From: Lingula anatina
Taxonomy: Eukaryota > Brachiopoda > Lingulata > Lingulida > Lingulidae
Direction of reading: 5' to 3'
Assembly (NCBI RefSeq): GCF_001039355.2
Contig: NW_019774602.1
Coordinates: 327,466-391,465 of the forward strand
Length of the DNA stretch: 64,000 nt
Below are positions 36,975-51,451 of the stretch, piece by piece. Within the stretch, counting starts at the first letter, position 1, and each line of letters starts with the position of its first letter. The notes beneath the pieces are model-generated. The model made no database searches, had not been told where the DNA came from, and saw only the letters and a program-made list of their open reading frames with translations. A program made the position numbers and the translations under genes.

Positions 36975-39832
36975 GTAAGTTATTAATTTTTTTTAATATA
37001 AATTGGTAATTTTGTCACTGTTATTTTTTGGCTTTATTTTTTATTAATATTATTATTATTATTATTATTATTTTAATGCTTTACATTCAATACACACGAA
37101 AAAAAATAATTCACTGAAGTTCTATATTTCCAGTTTGATAATACGTATTATGTGAAATATTTTCCTCGTGTCTCAGCGCGCCAAAGTCTACATGGGCAGT
37201 GGCGTAGAACGAAGCTTGGTACATTTAGATATCTTTTTGTCCTTCTTTTAAATCGAACACCCTGATCATGGGCTCAAATCTCGGCGTGGAGAAGGCTTTC
37301 AATTTGAAGGTGTATTGTTCCGTTTTGGCACTTCCATATCATGTTATCCTGATTTTCCCCTGTTTATTTAAGAACTTGTATGAACGCAGTTCTACATGTC
37401 GGGTTCAATTTAACGACCGAATTGGAAGATTCATGGTGTGAAGAAAAAAGTTGTCCTGTTTGTTTTTCTCTTCCTTTTTAAGGCGATACTTAGTTGTGGT
37501 ATCGAATCGCTTGCCGACCATAAATGCGCGTGAACTGTCGCACCGCATGGATTTGCTACATTCCAAAGCCTAGAATGCTTTTGTCATTTTATTTAATATT
37601 TTCCGTTTGTGTAGTAAAGTTACAGAAAGTAAATAATCGCCGACATTGTACACACTTGGTTGACTAACTTAAGAAAATATTTTGCCCATTCAGGCACTAA
37701 GTCAAGAAACTTTCGCGTTTTTCATTTCTCAGGCTTATCAATAATAAGGTGTTGTGAACATTTTGGATACTTGCGGTCAAAGATTTCACCTACCGCAAAC
37801 GAAAGGTTTTCATAACTCCTGAAAAGACCGGAAAGATAAACAAATATTGCATTCATATTTCTGTCCTTGCGTGTAAGCCGGCCTGAATGAGCGTTAGTTA
37901 TCTATTTACTAACATACACTAAATTAGTTTTCTAAAGGAAAGTAAACGTCTTCAAGATTGATATTATAACAAAACAGAATAGTACGTCAGGAAACGTAAG
38001 TCGACATGAAAAAACGTGCGATTCTTGGCCCATGTCCCCATCTACCGGTGGATGTCCTACATATGTCAGATTCTGCGGTTTGTGCTTATTTATCTGTTTA
38101 CTCAAAGTTGCTACCTCTTACCCATGGAAAATATATATGCGCTCATTAAAATGCAAAGTTTCAAGCCAGGTAGTTTAATCTGAAACACCGCAATTTTTTT
38201 TTACCTGTACTCAGCAATAGTGGCTGTGTAAGTTAACCGCAAATGTACATGTGCTTTGGCATTTTCACGGGCCTTTGAATGGACAACATTCTTCTATTTT
38301 GTAGTCTGGCAAATATTTTGAATCATAAGTTTTGTTTAAATTTAAATAAAAAATTGTGTTGCATTATTTATCGACTAAATTTAAAATAAATAAATAAATA
38401 AATAAATAAAAGACTCTTGATAAATAAAGATTTTGTCTAATTCAGACTCCGTACTTTACCGGTCAGTTATGATTTCACCCTTACGACGGTTAAAATACGT
38501 AAATCAGCCTAAAACGGACTGATAAGCTTCAAGGCTATTCGTGCATTTCATAAATGATATTGTGAACTTACAATATCCCTTTCGATCAAAGAAGAAAGTC
38601 AATTGGATAGTCACCCAAAATCCGAGCATTGTTTCCTGACCTGTAAGAAGAAAAAAAGAGCCCTTCCTTTACTTGTCCCAACAAAGCTTTGATCAGGGAG
38701 GCGTCTATTGAAGTGGTGAAACGCATTTTCATGAAGAAAAACCCAGGAACAATATTTATCTGAAATATGTCGCATGTAAGAACCCGTCTTTACATGCCAA
38801 GTGGCCCGTGCTACGGAGAGGTTTGATTCAGATTCTATTTCAAAAGCAGGTCCGCGCAACCCCCCTCAGTACATATTTGATTTGTGTTTGCTCACAGTCA
38901 ATAGAGTTATGCACGCTAAAAAACTCTGTGTAATATAATCACACTTTCATGTTTTTATACACTATCACATCCGTAACAATGCTAACACCGGAAATTCAGT
39001 AAATGCCGCTGCTTTCTTAGATTTTCTACCCCACGCAGCAACAATCCGGGTTTCCATTTTCAATGATCTTTAATTTATCTCATGTGCCAAACTAGCTTAT
39101 AACTATATTTCACGTTATCTAAAGGGTTATCTTTAAATTCAAACTTGATTTAAAAAGGCATGCGACAAACCTCGGACAAAGATATATATACAAACTGGGA
39201 AATCATTTGAATGTTACTGACAAAGGCGGTTTTGTTCAGAATCTTCTTTCTGTAACCTTATGATCTGTGCTTTGCGGTACTCTATAACCGAATCTAGTTA
39301 ATGACTCAGAGCTTATTATTTTTTCATTTGATTATAATCTATCCATTTTTCTTTACATCTACATCTATCTATTTAATTTGTCGACGATACGCATTTCTAG
39401 TGAATTGCTTTATTTGCTTGTTTGATACGATCAGTTTAACCCTTCCTTCATAGATCTGCAGAAATGATAATCCAAGATCACAAATGTTCTCATTTGCGAA
39501 CACAATCTCTCAAACGCAAGAGACTTAATATATACAAATAACTCTTATACATATGCTAACTATCTTGGTTTGTGATAGAAGACAAACTGGTGCATCATTT
39601 TCATTTTTCTCAAGTCAGGTATTCCTGTAATTCTTTCTTATTTGTATGTAAACTTTCCAACATGGCTGAAATGAAGATGCAACTATGCTAGTTATTCAAA
39701 TAGATTAACCGGGCACCCGATTTTTCTCTTTATATTTATGTATGTGTTTGCTAGCAGCTTATTTGCTTACTAATAAGATGTATTTTTGGCAAAGACCGTT
39801 TATCATATGAGTATTATATGTAAGGCATTCTT

Positions 39833-39870
<38 letters not shown>

Positions 39871-39981
39871 GAGAGAGAGAGANNNNNNNNNNNNNNNNNN
39901 NNNNNNNNNNNNNNNNNNNNNNNNNNNNNNNNNNNNNNNNNNNNNNNNNNNNNNNNNNNNNNNNNNNNNNNNNNNNNNNNT

Positions 39982-40036
<55 letters not shown>

Positions 40037-42720
40037 GGGGGGGGGGAAGGGGGTGCAGACGGTGTCTCTGATCTTAAATTCCGGAAACCGAAGGACCTCG
40101 TATGAGCGGCTTATCTAGATTGAGTAGATACAGTGATACCGAAACATTGTCAGTAATTGTCAACGCGATTAGATTTCAGTAATAACGATTTTCGTGCACG
40201 CACTGTTCCCTCATAAAGTCCGGACAATGTGTCTGCTCATAAAAATTATATGATTATCGCTACCTTTAATGAACCCACCTAAACTTTTATGACACATCTA
40301 CTTCTTTATATACCGTAGATTATCATAACTGCTGAGTATACATGTAAATACTGCACTGATGTGCCTTAAATTGTGTCTAATTCTCTCATGATGTTAATTC
40401 TTTTTGAAACCCAGACGTACGTAGAATCGTGTGGAGAAGGTGATGGTATTGGTGAATGGTGGTCCCTTCGTTTTGCGTATTACAGTGGGGCGGCTTTACA
40501 GCTCGGTACAAATGTGCTAGTCACCTGTACGTTTTGACTGTCCCACCCAGAACAAACAGTATGACCAAAAACAATTATGTTGTCTCTTATCCCCTTTCAA
40601 CTTCTCTGACCACTCGCCGCATGTCGTGTAAAGGACATTGTGTGCTTTGTTTTTGATGCTAGAAGACATCATTAAATCGGGATCGCAATGTGATATATGT
40701 CCGTCGTACCTGCACCGATTGTGCAAGATCTAAGCAGTGAATCTGATAACATCGATCTTCGCACGAGAGCACTGGAACTGTGTTTGTGGGAGATAACGCA
40801 CTGATCAAAAACAACTACAAGATAAACTAAGCCCCTTTCTCTCTGATTGTTAGCTGTTTCATTATACAAATAGGTGTAAGTCCAAACCGGAGCGCGCGAA
40901 GTTCTTATTTTCTGACTTAAAAGACTAATACAGCCAACATTCACAAGCTACAAGATTTTATCTTGAAAATCGGTATCCTCATATATTCATTTGTTTATTT
41001 GTTATCGCAGGGCACNTAAATGCGCTCATTAAAATGCAAAGTTTCAAGCCAGGTAGTTTAATCTGAAACACCGCAATTTTTTTACCTGTACTCTGCAATA
41101 TTGGCTGTGTAAGTTAACCGCAAATGTACATGTGCTTTGGCATTTTCACGGGCCTTTGAATGGACAACATTCTTCTATTTTGTAGTCTGGCAAGTATTTT
41201 GAATCATAACTTCAATTTGGCGTTAAGTTTTGTTTAAATTTAAATAAAAAATTGTGTTGTATTATTTATCGACTAAATTTAAAATAAATAAATAAATAAC
41301 TCTTGATAAATAAAGATTTATGTCTAATTCAGACTCTGTAATTTACCGGTCAGTTATGATTTCAACCTTACGACGGTTAAAATACGTAAATCAGCCTAAA
41401 ACGGACTGATAAGCTTCAAGGCTATTCGTGCATTTCATAAATGATATTGTGAACTTACAATATCCCTTTCGATCAAAGAAGAAAGTCAATTGGATAGTCA
41501 CCCAAAATCCGAGCATTGTTTCCTGACCTGTAAGAAGAAAAAAAGAGCCCTTCCTTTACTTGTCCCAACAAAGCTTTGATCAGGGAGGCGTCTATTGAAG
41601 TGGTGAAACGCATTTTCATGAAGAAAAACCCAGGAACAATATTTATCTGAAATATGTCGCATGTAAGAACCCGTCTTTACATGCCAAGTGGCCCGTGCTA
41701 CGGAGAGGTTTGATTCAGATTCTATTTCAAAAGCAGGTCCGCGCAACCCCCCTCAGTACATATTTGATTTGTGTTTGCTCACAGTCAATAGAGTTATGCA
41801 CGCTAAAAAACTCTGTGTAATATAATCACACTTTCATGTTTTTATACACTATCACATCCGTAACAATGCTAACACCGGAAATTCAGTAAACGCCGCTGCT
41901 TTCTTAGATTTTCTACCCCACGCAGCAACAATCCGGGTTTCCATTTTCAATGATCTTTAATTTATCTCATGTGCCAAACTAGCTTATAACTATATTTCAC
42001 GTTATCTAAAGAGTTATCTTTAAATTCAAACTTGATTTAAAAAGGCATGCGACAAACCTCGGACAAAGATATATATACAAACTGGGAAATCATTTGAATG
42101 TTACTGACAAAGGCGGTTTTGTTCAGAATCTTCTTTCTGTAACCTTATGATCTGTGCTTTGCGGTACTCTATAACCGAACCTAGTTAATGACTCAGAGCT
42201 TATTATTTTTTCATTTGATTATAATCTATCCATTTTTCTTTACATCTAGATGTATCTATTTAATTTGTCGACGATAAGCATTTCTAGTGAATTGCTTTAT
42301 TTGCTTGTTTGATACGATCAGTTTAACCCTTCTTTCATAGATCTGCAGAAATGATAATCCAAGATCACAAATGTTCTCATTTGTGAACACAATCTCTCAA
42401 ACGCAAGAGACTTAATATATACAAATAACTCTAATACATATGCTAACTATCTTGGTTTGTGATAGAAGGCAAACTGGTGCATCATTTTCATTTTTCTCAA
42501 GTCAGGTATTCCTGTAATTCTTTCTTATTTGTATGTAAACTTTCCAACATGGCTGAAATGAAGATGCAACTATGCTAGTTATTCAAATAGATTAACCGGG
42601 CACCTGATTTTTCTCTTTATATTTATGTATGTGTTTGCTAGCAGCTTATTTGTTTACTAATAAGATGTTTTTTTGGCAAAGACCGTTTATCATATGAGTA
42701 TTATATATAAGGCATTCTTG

Positions 42721-42812
<92 letters not shown>

Positions 42813-45800
42813 GGGGGGAAGGGGGGGTGCAGACGGTGTCTCTGATCTTAAATTCCGGAAACCGAAGGACCTCGTATGAGCGGCTTATCTAGATTGAGTA
42901 GATACAGTGATACCGAAACATTGTCAGTAATTGTCAACGCGATTAGATTTCAGTAATAACGATTTTCGTGCACGCACTGTTCCCTCATAAAGTCCGGACA
43001 ATGTGTCTGCTCACAAAAATTATATGATTATCGCTACCTTTAATGAACCCACCTTTACTTATATGACACATCTACTTCTTTATATACCGTAGATTATCAT
43101 AACTGCTGAGTATACATGTAAATACTGCACTGATGTGCCTTAAATTGTGTCTAATTCTCTCATGATGTTAATTCTTTTTGAAACCCAGACGTACATAGAA
43201 TCGTGTGAAGAAGGTGATGGCATTGGTGAATGGTGGTCCCTTCGTTTTGCGTTTTACAGTGGGGCGGCTTTACAGCTAGTCACCTGTACATTTTGACTGT
43301 CCCACCCAGAACAAACAGTATGACCAAAAACAATTATGTTGTCTCTTATCCCCTTTCAACTTCTCTGACCACTCGCCGCATGTCGTGTAAAGGACATTGT
43401 GTGCTTTGTTTTTGATGCTAGAAGACATCATTAAATCGGGATCGCAATGTGATATATGTCCGTCGTACCTGCACCGATTGTGCAAGATCTAAGCAGTGAA
43501 TCTGATAACATCGATCTTCGCACGAGAGCACTGGAACTGTGTGTTGTGGGAGATAACGTACTGATCAAAAACAACTACAAGATAAACTAAGCCCCTTTCT
43601 CTCTGATTGTTAGCTGTTTCAATACACAAATAGGTTAAGTCCAAAACGGAGCTCGCGAAGTACTTATTTTCCGACTTAAAAGACTAATACAGCCAACATT
43701 TACAAGCTACAAGATTTTATCTTGAAAATCGGTATCCTCATATATTTATTTGTTTATTTGTTATCGCAGGGCACTCTCAGTGACAACTCGATAGATACCA
43801 GCATGATTTGTTTACAGTTTATAATCGATAAACGATTCAAATGTCACACCTTAAGAGTGGTTCTTTCGCAAATTACAGGGCTTTGGCAAACGTGCCGCAA
43901 CCCCAGAACACACTGCTGAATCCTAGCTCTACAGTCCTCTTTAACCCCAGTCTACAGCCCTTATCGAGGAAGCAGAGAAAGCTGGTCGCAGAAAACCAAG
44001 GGACAATCATTGCCATAGCAAAAGGCGCGCGTCTAGCCGTCGACGAATGCCAGCATCAGTTTAAGAACAGAAAATGGAACTGTCCAACTTCCGACGACAG
44101 CCACGGCGGGAATATTTTTGGAAAAATTATGCTCAAAGGTAAGATATATTTGTGTATTTGATGTCACTCTTATTTTTCTTTCTTTTATTTTTCATCTGCG
44201 GGCTGATTGACTTGAGTTTTTCTATAAATGACAAGGTATTAGCTCAACGGGAATAGCGTTTGAACACTAGTACCAGTATTAGAACTATCTAATGGACAAA
44301 CCCGCAAGCAAAATGGTGGAAATCCCCCCCCCCCCCAACAAAAGTGTTTGTGTTAGAAAAAGGTTAAAAAAAAATGAAGCAAAAATAATTTAACGATGTA
44401 CATGTGATACTGTAATACTTTATCTGTTCAATTTAGTTGACCCCAGAGCCCTCACTGTCACACACAAACATACTATGTTTATTGGAACATAGACATATTG
44501 GAACATAGACATATTTATATTGGTGTGGTGGCCTCAGTACTTACCCTACGGTTTAACAGTGAAACGTCACTGTCATCGGACCTAGGGCCTGCCTGTAGTT
44601 TTCATAATTTTAATACGGAGATACCAATTTTATAGGCGACACGAGAGAGCAAGTAAATTACGAGATGTTGTATTTACAAGTTCAACACGTCAAAAGCGAA
44701 GCAAAAAACGCCATTAAATTAAAAGTTTTGATTTATGAAAACCGCAAAATTTACATTTGATTAAACCACGACCATCATTTCTACTAGGCATGCCCTGACA
44801 GTGGGACATAAAAACTGAAACTGGTGAGGTGTGGACATACGCTCGCCCATAAACCTCTGATATATACACATATAGCAATCAGAGATAAGTCTACAGTTAA
44901 CTCTGATATATACACATGTAGTAATCACAGATAAGTGTACAATTAACTCTGATATATTTTTCAAAAGAAGAGAGAATCTATTGGAATAGAATTACACGTT
45001 GTGAGACAACTTTACAGCTAACACAGTTCAACCTTTCAAAATGAAAATGTCTTTTACGAATAGAATAGAATCCATAGTGGCATGTGAAATAGTTTGCCTA
45101 CGTTGATTTTGAAATGAAAATGTTTTGTGCGCGCCCGTATTACCGTTAAGTATCACATGCAAAACAAATGCACAGATTATAGCCCATGTTCTTACCTTTG
45201 GCTCAAAGTACACATTAAACGAAAGAATTGACAACACGCTGACAGAATATGTGAACATTTAATGTGAACATTAAATAGACATATCTTGAATATGACACCC
45301 GGGTTAAACCGTCCTCTGTATCATTCAGACGTTTAAATGAAATGCCCTACATAATAATGCGCGTGAGGATATTAGATTGATGACTTTTAATTGCCCAAAC
45401 ACCCAGAGAAATAGATTTAAATTGGGTTTGTGATCAGTGCGCGAGGCGACCTCTGCACTTAATTCCCCAGGCCTCAGATTTTTTGATTGCAGACCTGTCA
45501 TTTCTGCTGGGACCTCGTAAAACAGAGAACAAGTCCTGCATTTGTCTTAAAGTATGAACATATGCATGTATGTGAAATTTCCTGATGTGTGTCGAAAAAA
45601 AAAGACAACTTTGTATGCTGTCCATGAATGTGAAATGAAGTACAAATTGATGTACAAATGCTTATCAAACACTCGACATTGCCCCATCGAGTACACGAAA
45701 GGTTAAGTCGTTTAACCACACAAATCTTGATATTTACAAACAACCAAAACCGCTCCCGACTAGGTCTCTTTTATCTATAATATTTATGATGCTTAAGTTC

Positions 45801-48800
45801 TAGTGGTTTTTACAGCCTCAATGCTGATGAATTTAACACAAATGATTGGTCTTGCATCTAACATCATTCGTTTTCTATCTTGGGGTCTATAACTAGCCAG
45901 GGCCCACTGAAACACGCTGTTTAGTAGTTTCTAGGTTCGAGCGCACTATAAAACTCAAGGGGGCCTGAAGGAGAATTCACAAATTTGTTGTTTCCACTGT
46001 CTTAACTCCTGCTATCTCTCACGTTTCCCTTGCTAATCACATGTCTTCCAAAGGTATTTCTCCCATTATACTTCGACGTTTAGCCTAAATAGCGATAGAT
46101 ATATATTTCCTTTTTTAAGGGGGCAATCAGGTTAACTTTGAAGAAAACTAGTTTAATTGTTTACCTTTATAGTTAAATCGCTTTTTTTAAATGAACAACT
46201 AAACGAAAATATGACGAATAATCGAGAGAAAATTCTTAATTCGAAGCGGGAGCGTCCCCCATTGCAGTGCATTCGGTAATTAAAGCGGCTCATTTCTTTT
46301 AAGAAGTTCACTGTTTCTCATAGTTAAATTATCTAGTCATTACAAAGCGTTGCATGTGCATCTGTACATAGGCAAGTAGAAGTTTGTGGAAAAATGCTCC
46401 ATAGGTCGCGTGTCACAATATATGTACCATCCCCATATAGAATAACACTTTGAGGTGGTTTGAATTTTTTTTAATTTGCTGTTTAAAGTTACACGAAGAG
46501 AACGACGGCTAAGGTGTGATTTACTCTTATTCCAGACACCTGTTGCTTGAAAGAATTCACTGAACACAGGGAAGGGTCCCTTTACAACCTGTGTACGCTA
46601 ATGTAGAATGTAAGACTTCAATTTTTGAATTGCAGCAGGCAATGTTATACGCCCAGAAATAAAACAAACTGGTCAACGCGATTCTGTGCAAAATTGTAAG
46701 AAAACAAAATCACAAATATCAACATAAAATCAATCACTTAAGACGAATCAGAATATTTTCTGCTGTTCTGCTTTTGAAAACAAACTAAAGCTGGATCGCC
46801 AAAAATCTTTTCAGCTAATACACTATTTGCTTCTTTGTAGTCTATACAGTACTGCATTTTATTAACTTGACACAACGAAAGCTTTACAACTTGCATTCCA
46901 ACATTAGCTGGCTCCACTACCTCACAATAGGCTGGAGCAACGCAGGACGAGGTAGAACTCCAGTAGGAATGCTTCAAACAAAACCACAAAATTGACCATT
47001 TATTTAAGGTTTCAAGTGGCCAACAGACCGCCACCAGCTAGGTGGGCCTTCTGGTGTTAACAGGTACGGCCTGGACACTGGTCACAGACGCTTCGGACCA
47101 TATTTCAATTTCCCACGAAGGGTGCCCAGAAAGTCCCCCCTCCTCAACGTTGACATTGTTGACTGCGGTAATCAAGTCACCTCCCTTTGAAGATCAACAC
47201 CCCCTAAACATCGTGCTTACCTGTCGTGCTTTCTGTTCGATTAAAAGGGACACTTAATCAAAGATGACACGTTGACATCGTTTGTTGATCAGACGCTTTG
47301 AAGATGACATTAAGCAAAAATTTAGGGCGGCCTTTTAAGAGACCTCGACTGATAATTTTCTCAGTTACCTGAGCTGTTGTGGCTTATGGGGAGCGGGTTT
47401 TATGGCAGTAAATTCACAAACCTCTTAAAGAAAAGCAGATGCGGCAAAGTGTTTTTAAATCTACCTTAATGTCACCCGAAAGTGAACAAGTGATTTGGGC
47501 AATTCTTGTTTGACGTAACAACCCTTTGGTGACTATAGGATGACGGATCCCTCAGTTTTCATCATTTTGAATTGGTCTAGTGAAATTAATTGAATGTTTT
47601 CTGTGGATTAAAATGGTTAATGTGATTACAAATAAATATATTCTTTACGATTTCTAATCTTCTGGTACATTTTGGTGATATTACGTTCTTATATTCCATT
47701 TTTAATTTGATTCTTTACAACAGAAATTAGACCATTGTTGCCAGATATGACATGGATATTTTAAACGGGGAATTTGATGGCTAATTAATGACGCGTACAA
47801 ATGTATTTCTAGTTATTCTCCTTAAAGGATGTTATAAGGTAGAAATTGCGCACTTCTTATGTCACTTAGCATGCAAAGACTGAGGCATTATTCATTATCA
47901 AAGTATTTAGGGTAGGATCGTTATGGGCGAATAACATGGACGCTGTGATTGGATTATAATTGTATTTAAAATGGCAAAACAGACACAACAATGCTCTACC
48001 ATCACTTTAGAGGCGTGTGACTTCAACTGAATGTGTGTTCCAGTGGCTTTGCATTCTTTCTTGTATGAACGCTTGTGAAAGAATACAACCTGGTCAAATA
48101 TAGGAGAATAGCGAGGAATCTAACTTAATTTTCTCCCCGACTGATTTAGTAAAGAACAACACAGCACCTGACATGGTCAGATTTGTACATCAGATAAAAG
48201 GAGAGTCTTTAAGTCCACTTTAGTATCAGGAATGATCATTTAATATACGCACATACATACATGCATACCTATATACCTAAAGCGCGTAGCCAAAACGGGA
48301 TGACGTAAGCTGTTGTGAGACGCGCGTAACCAGCAAGCTGACGCATTTAAGGGGTTGAAATACGTGTATTTTGATTAGCAAAAAATAAATAAAATCAATG
48401 ACAATAAGAATATCAAATACTCAAGTGATACATATTTCTCCATAAATAAATTTCTACAAATAAGCAGCGATTTTGCTCCGAAGAATGGTCTTTGTGCTAT
48501 GCTGCTTCTTTAAAAAGGGATCGATTCCAACCATCTATATCGGTGTCACAGTTTTCATGTCATCTGTTACAGTTTCACATAAAAGAAAAAATACTTTTGT
48601 CGATTCTTTTCACCATTGTTGCAATTAAGTTATTGAAATGTCGCCAGACGACCTTTAAAAATGTTGCCAAAGGTTTTTTTCTGGTGTGTTGTGACCAGTT
48701 ATGTTATTTCGTTCTATATACAGGCAATGAGGAAAATTGGCGTGTCAGATATATAGTTTCTGGACATAAGAAATGACCCGAGCGTACAAGGTGACGGTCA

Positions 48801-51410
48801 ACCACTGATGGTTCAATTTCGAGAGCTTATTTTTGCTAAAGACTGAAATGCTTGGTCTATGAAAAGGACAGACCAGTCTAAAGCAGAGGTGAATAGTAGG
48901 GAAAAGGAGAGCACGAGGTATAGGTCGTCAACAAGGACAAAAACAAAAAAAAAGCAATTAGCGTCCGTTCCTTTTTGATATATTTCAGACTTCTTGTCAT
49001 ATTTTAAGGAGGGTTGTGAAGAGTAGTGGTGGTACACCCGAGTTTTCTTTCTAATCAGGCGATATTTGGGGTAGAATTTCGTGTCATTGAAATCCCGGGT
49101 CCTCATGACATTGATTAATGGGACCGACTCAATGTGAACCCGTGGAGACACCGAACGATTTTAAAAACCCTCATACGGCAAACAGCTAGCAATAAATAAG
49201 AGGCACTAAACTTGTACAATTCTCTTCAAAAGTTGAGATATCATTACACACAAATTTCTCTGATTCACTGTTTGAAACGGGCCTTAGTGTATCAGTGTTT
49301 TTTCTTCTCCCATTGTCTGGGGANAAAGCAGATGCGGCAAAGTGTTTTTAAATCTACCTTAATGTCACCCGAAAGTGAACAAGTGATTTGGGCAATTCTT
49401 GTTTGACGTAACAACCCTTAGGTGACTATAGGATGACGGATCCCTCAGTTTTCATTATTTTGAATTGGTCTAGTGAAATTAATTGAATGTTTTCTGTGGT
49501 TTAAAATGGTTAATGTGATTACAAATAAATATATTCTTTACGATTTCTAATCTTCTGGTACATTTTGGTGATATTACGTTCTTATATTCCATTTTTAATT
49601 TGATTCTTTACAACAGAAATTAGACCATTGTTGCCAGATGTGACATGGATATTTTAAACGGGGATTTGATGGCTAATTAATGACGCGTACAAATGTATTT
49701 CTAGTTATTCTCCTTATAGGATGTTATTAGGTAGAAATTGCGCACTTCTTATTTCACTTAGCATGCAAAGACTGAGGCATTATTCATTATCAAAGTATTT
49801 AGGGTAGGATCGTTATAGGCGAATAACATGGACGCTGTGATTGGATTATAATTGTATTTAAAATGGCAAAACAGACACAACAATGCTCTACCATCACTTT
49901 AGAGGCGTGTGACTTCAACTGAATGTGTGTTCCAGTGGCTTTGCATTCTTTCTTGTATGAACGCTTGTGAAAGAATACAACCTGGTCAAATATAGGAGAA
50001 TAGCGAGGAATCTAACTTAATTTTCTCCCCGACTGATTTAGTAAAGAACAACACAGCACCTGACATGGTCAGATTTGTACATCAGATAAAAGGAGAGTCT
50101 TTAAGTCCACTTTAGTATCAGGAATGATCATTTAATATACGCACATACATACATGCATACCTATATACCTAAAGCGCGTAGCCAAAACGGGATGACGTAA
50201 GCTGTTGTGAGACGCGCGTAACCAGCAAGCTGACGCATTTAAGGGGTTGAAATACGTGTATTTTGATCAGCAGAAAATAAATAAAATCAATGACAATAAG
50301 AATATCAAGTACTCAAGTGATACATATTTCTCCATAAATAAATTTCTACAAATAAGCAGCGATTTTGCTCCGAAGAATGGTCTTTGTGCTATGCTGCTTC
50401 TTTAAAAAGGGATCGATTTCAACCATCTATATCGGTGTCACAGTTTTCATGTCATCTGTTACAGTTTCACATAAAAGAAAAAATACTTTTGTCGATTCTT
50501 TTCACCATTGTTGCAATTAAGTTATTGAAATGTCGCCAGACGACCTTTAAAAATGTTGCCAAAGGTTTTTTTTCTGGTGTGTTGTGACCAGTTATGTTAT
50601 TTCGTTCTATATACAGGCAATGAGGAAAATTGGCGTGTCAGATATATAGTTTCTGGACATAAGAAATGACCCGAGCGTACAAGGTGACGGTCAACCACTG
50701 ATGGTTCAATTTCGAGAGCTTATTTTTGCTAAAGACTGAAATGCTTGGTCTATGAAAAGGACAGACCAGTCTAAAGCAGAGGTGAATAGTAGGGAAAAGG
50801 AGAGCACGAGGTATAGGTCGTCAACAAGGACAAAAACAAAAAAAAGCAATTAGCGTCCGTTCCTTTTTGATATATTTCAGACTTCTTGTCATATTTTAAG
50901 GAGGGTTGTGAAGAGTAGTGGTGGTACACCCGAGTTTTCTTTCTAATCAGGCGATATTTGGGGTAGAATTTCGTGTCATTGAAATCCCGGGTCCTCATGA
51001 CATTGATTAATGGGACCGACTCAATGTGAACCCGTGGAGACACCGAACGATTTTAAAAACCCTCATACGGCAAACAGCTAGCAATAAATAAGAGGCACTA
51101 AACTTGTACAATTCTCTTCAAAAGTTGAGATATCATTACACACAAATTTCTCTGATTCACTGTTTGAAACGGGCCTTAGTGTATCAGTGTTTTTTCTTCT
51201 CCCATTGTCTGGGGACTAAATTTGATACTCCGCTCTAGCAGATGGTCTAAAGGTAATGTCTTCGCATACTATCACGACCATTACACAACACTTGGCATAG
51301 CAATATTGATGTGCGGCAAAGACGTTTGTTGTGCACTGAATTTCCTTGGAGTATGATTTCAGAACCATCCTAGATTTGATAAAGAACTTAACCTCAATTT
51401 CAACAGTTTT

Positions 51411-51451
<41 letters not shown>

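Larger units (their letters stand above)
36975..43878 (+). other. Wnt1: Wnt1 intron 1
   Basis: 6.9 kb as assembled, phase 2, about 4.0 kb after collapsing the overlap 38134-41015 / 41017-43774. It holds (ATT)n at 37047-37072, (TAAA)n at 38382-38411 and the CA/GA composite tracts. No exon or known element is recognised in it. Confidence 0.82.

Noticed and set aside
48813-49151. 112-codon minus-strand open frame in Wnt1 intron 2
   Set aside because: An A-run indel changes its frame and length in the allelic copy at 50771-51043.
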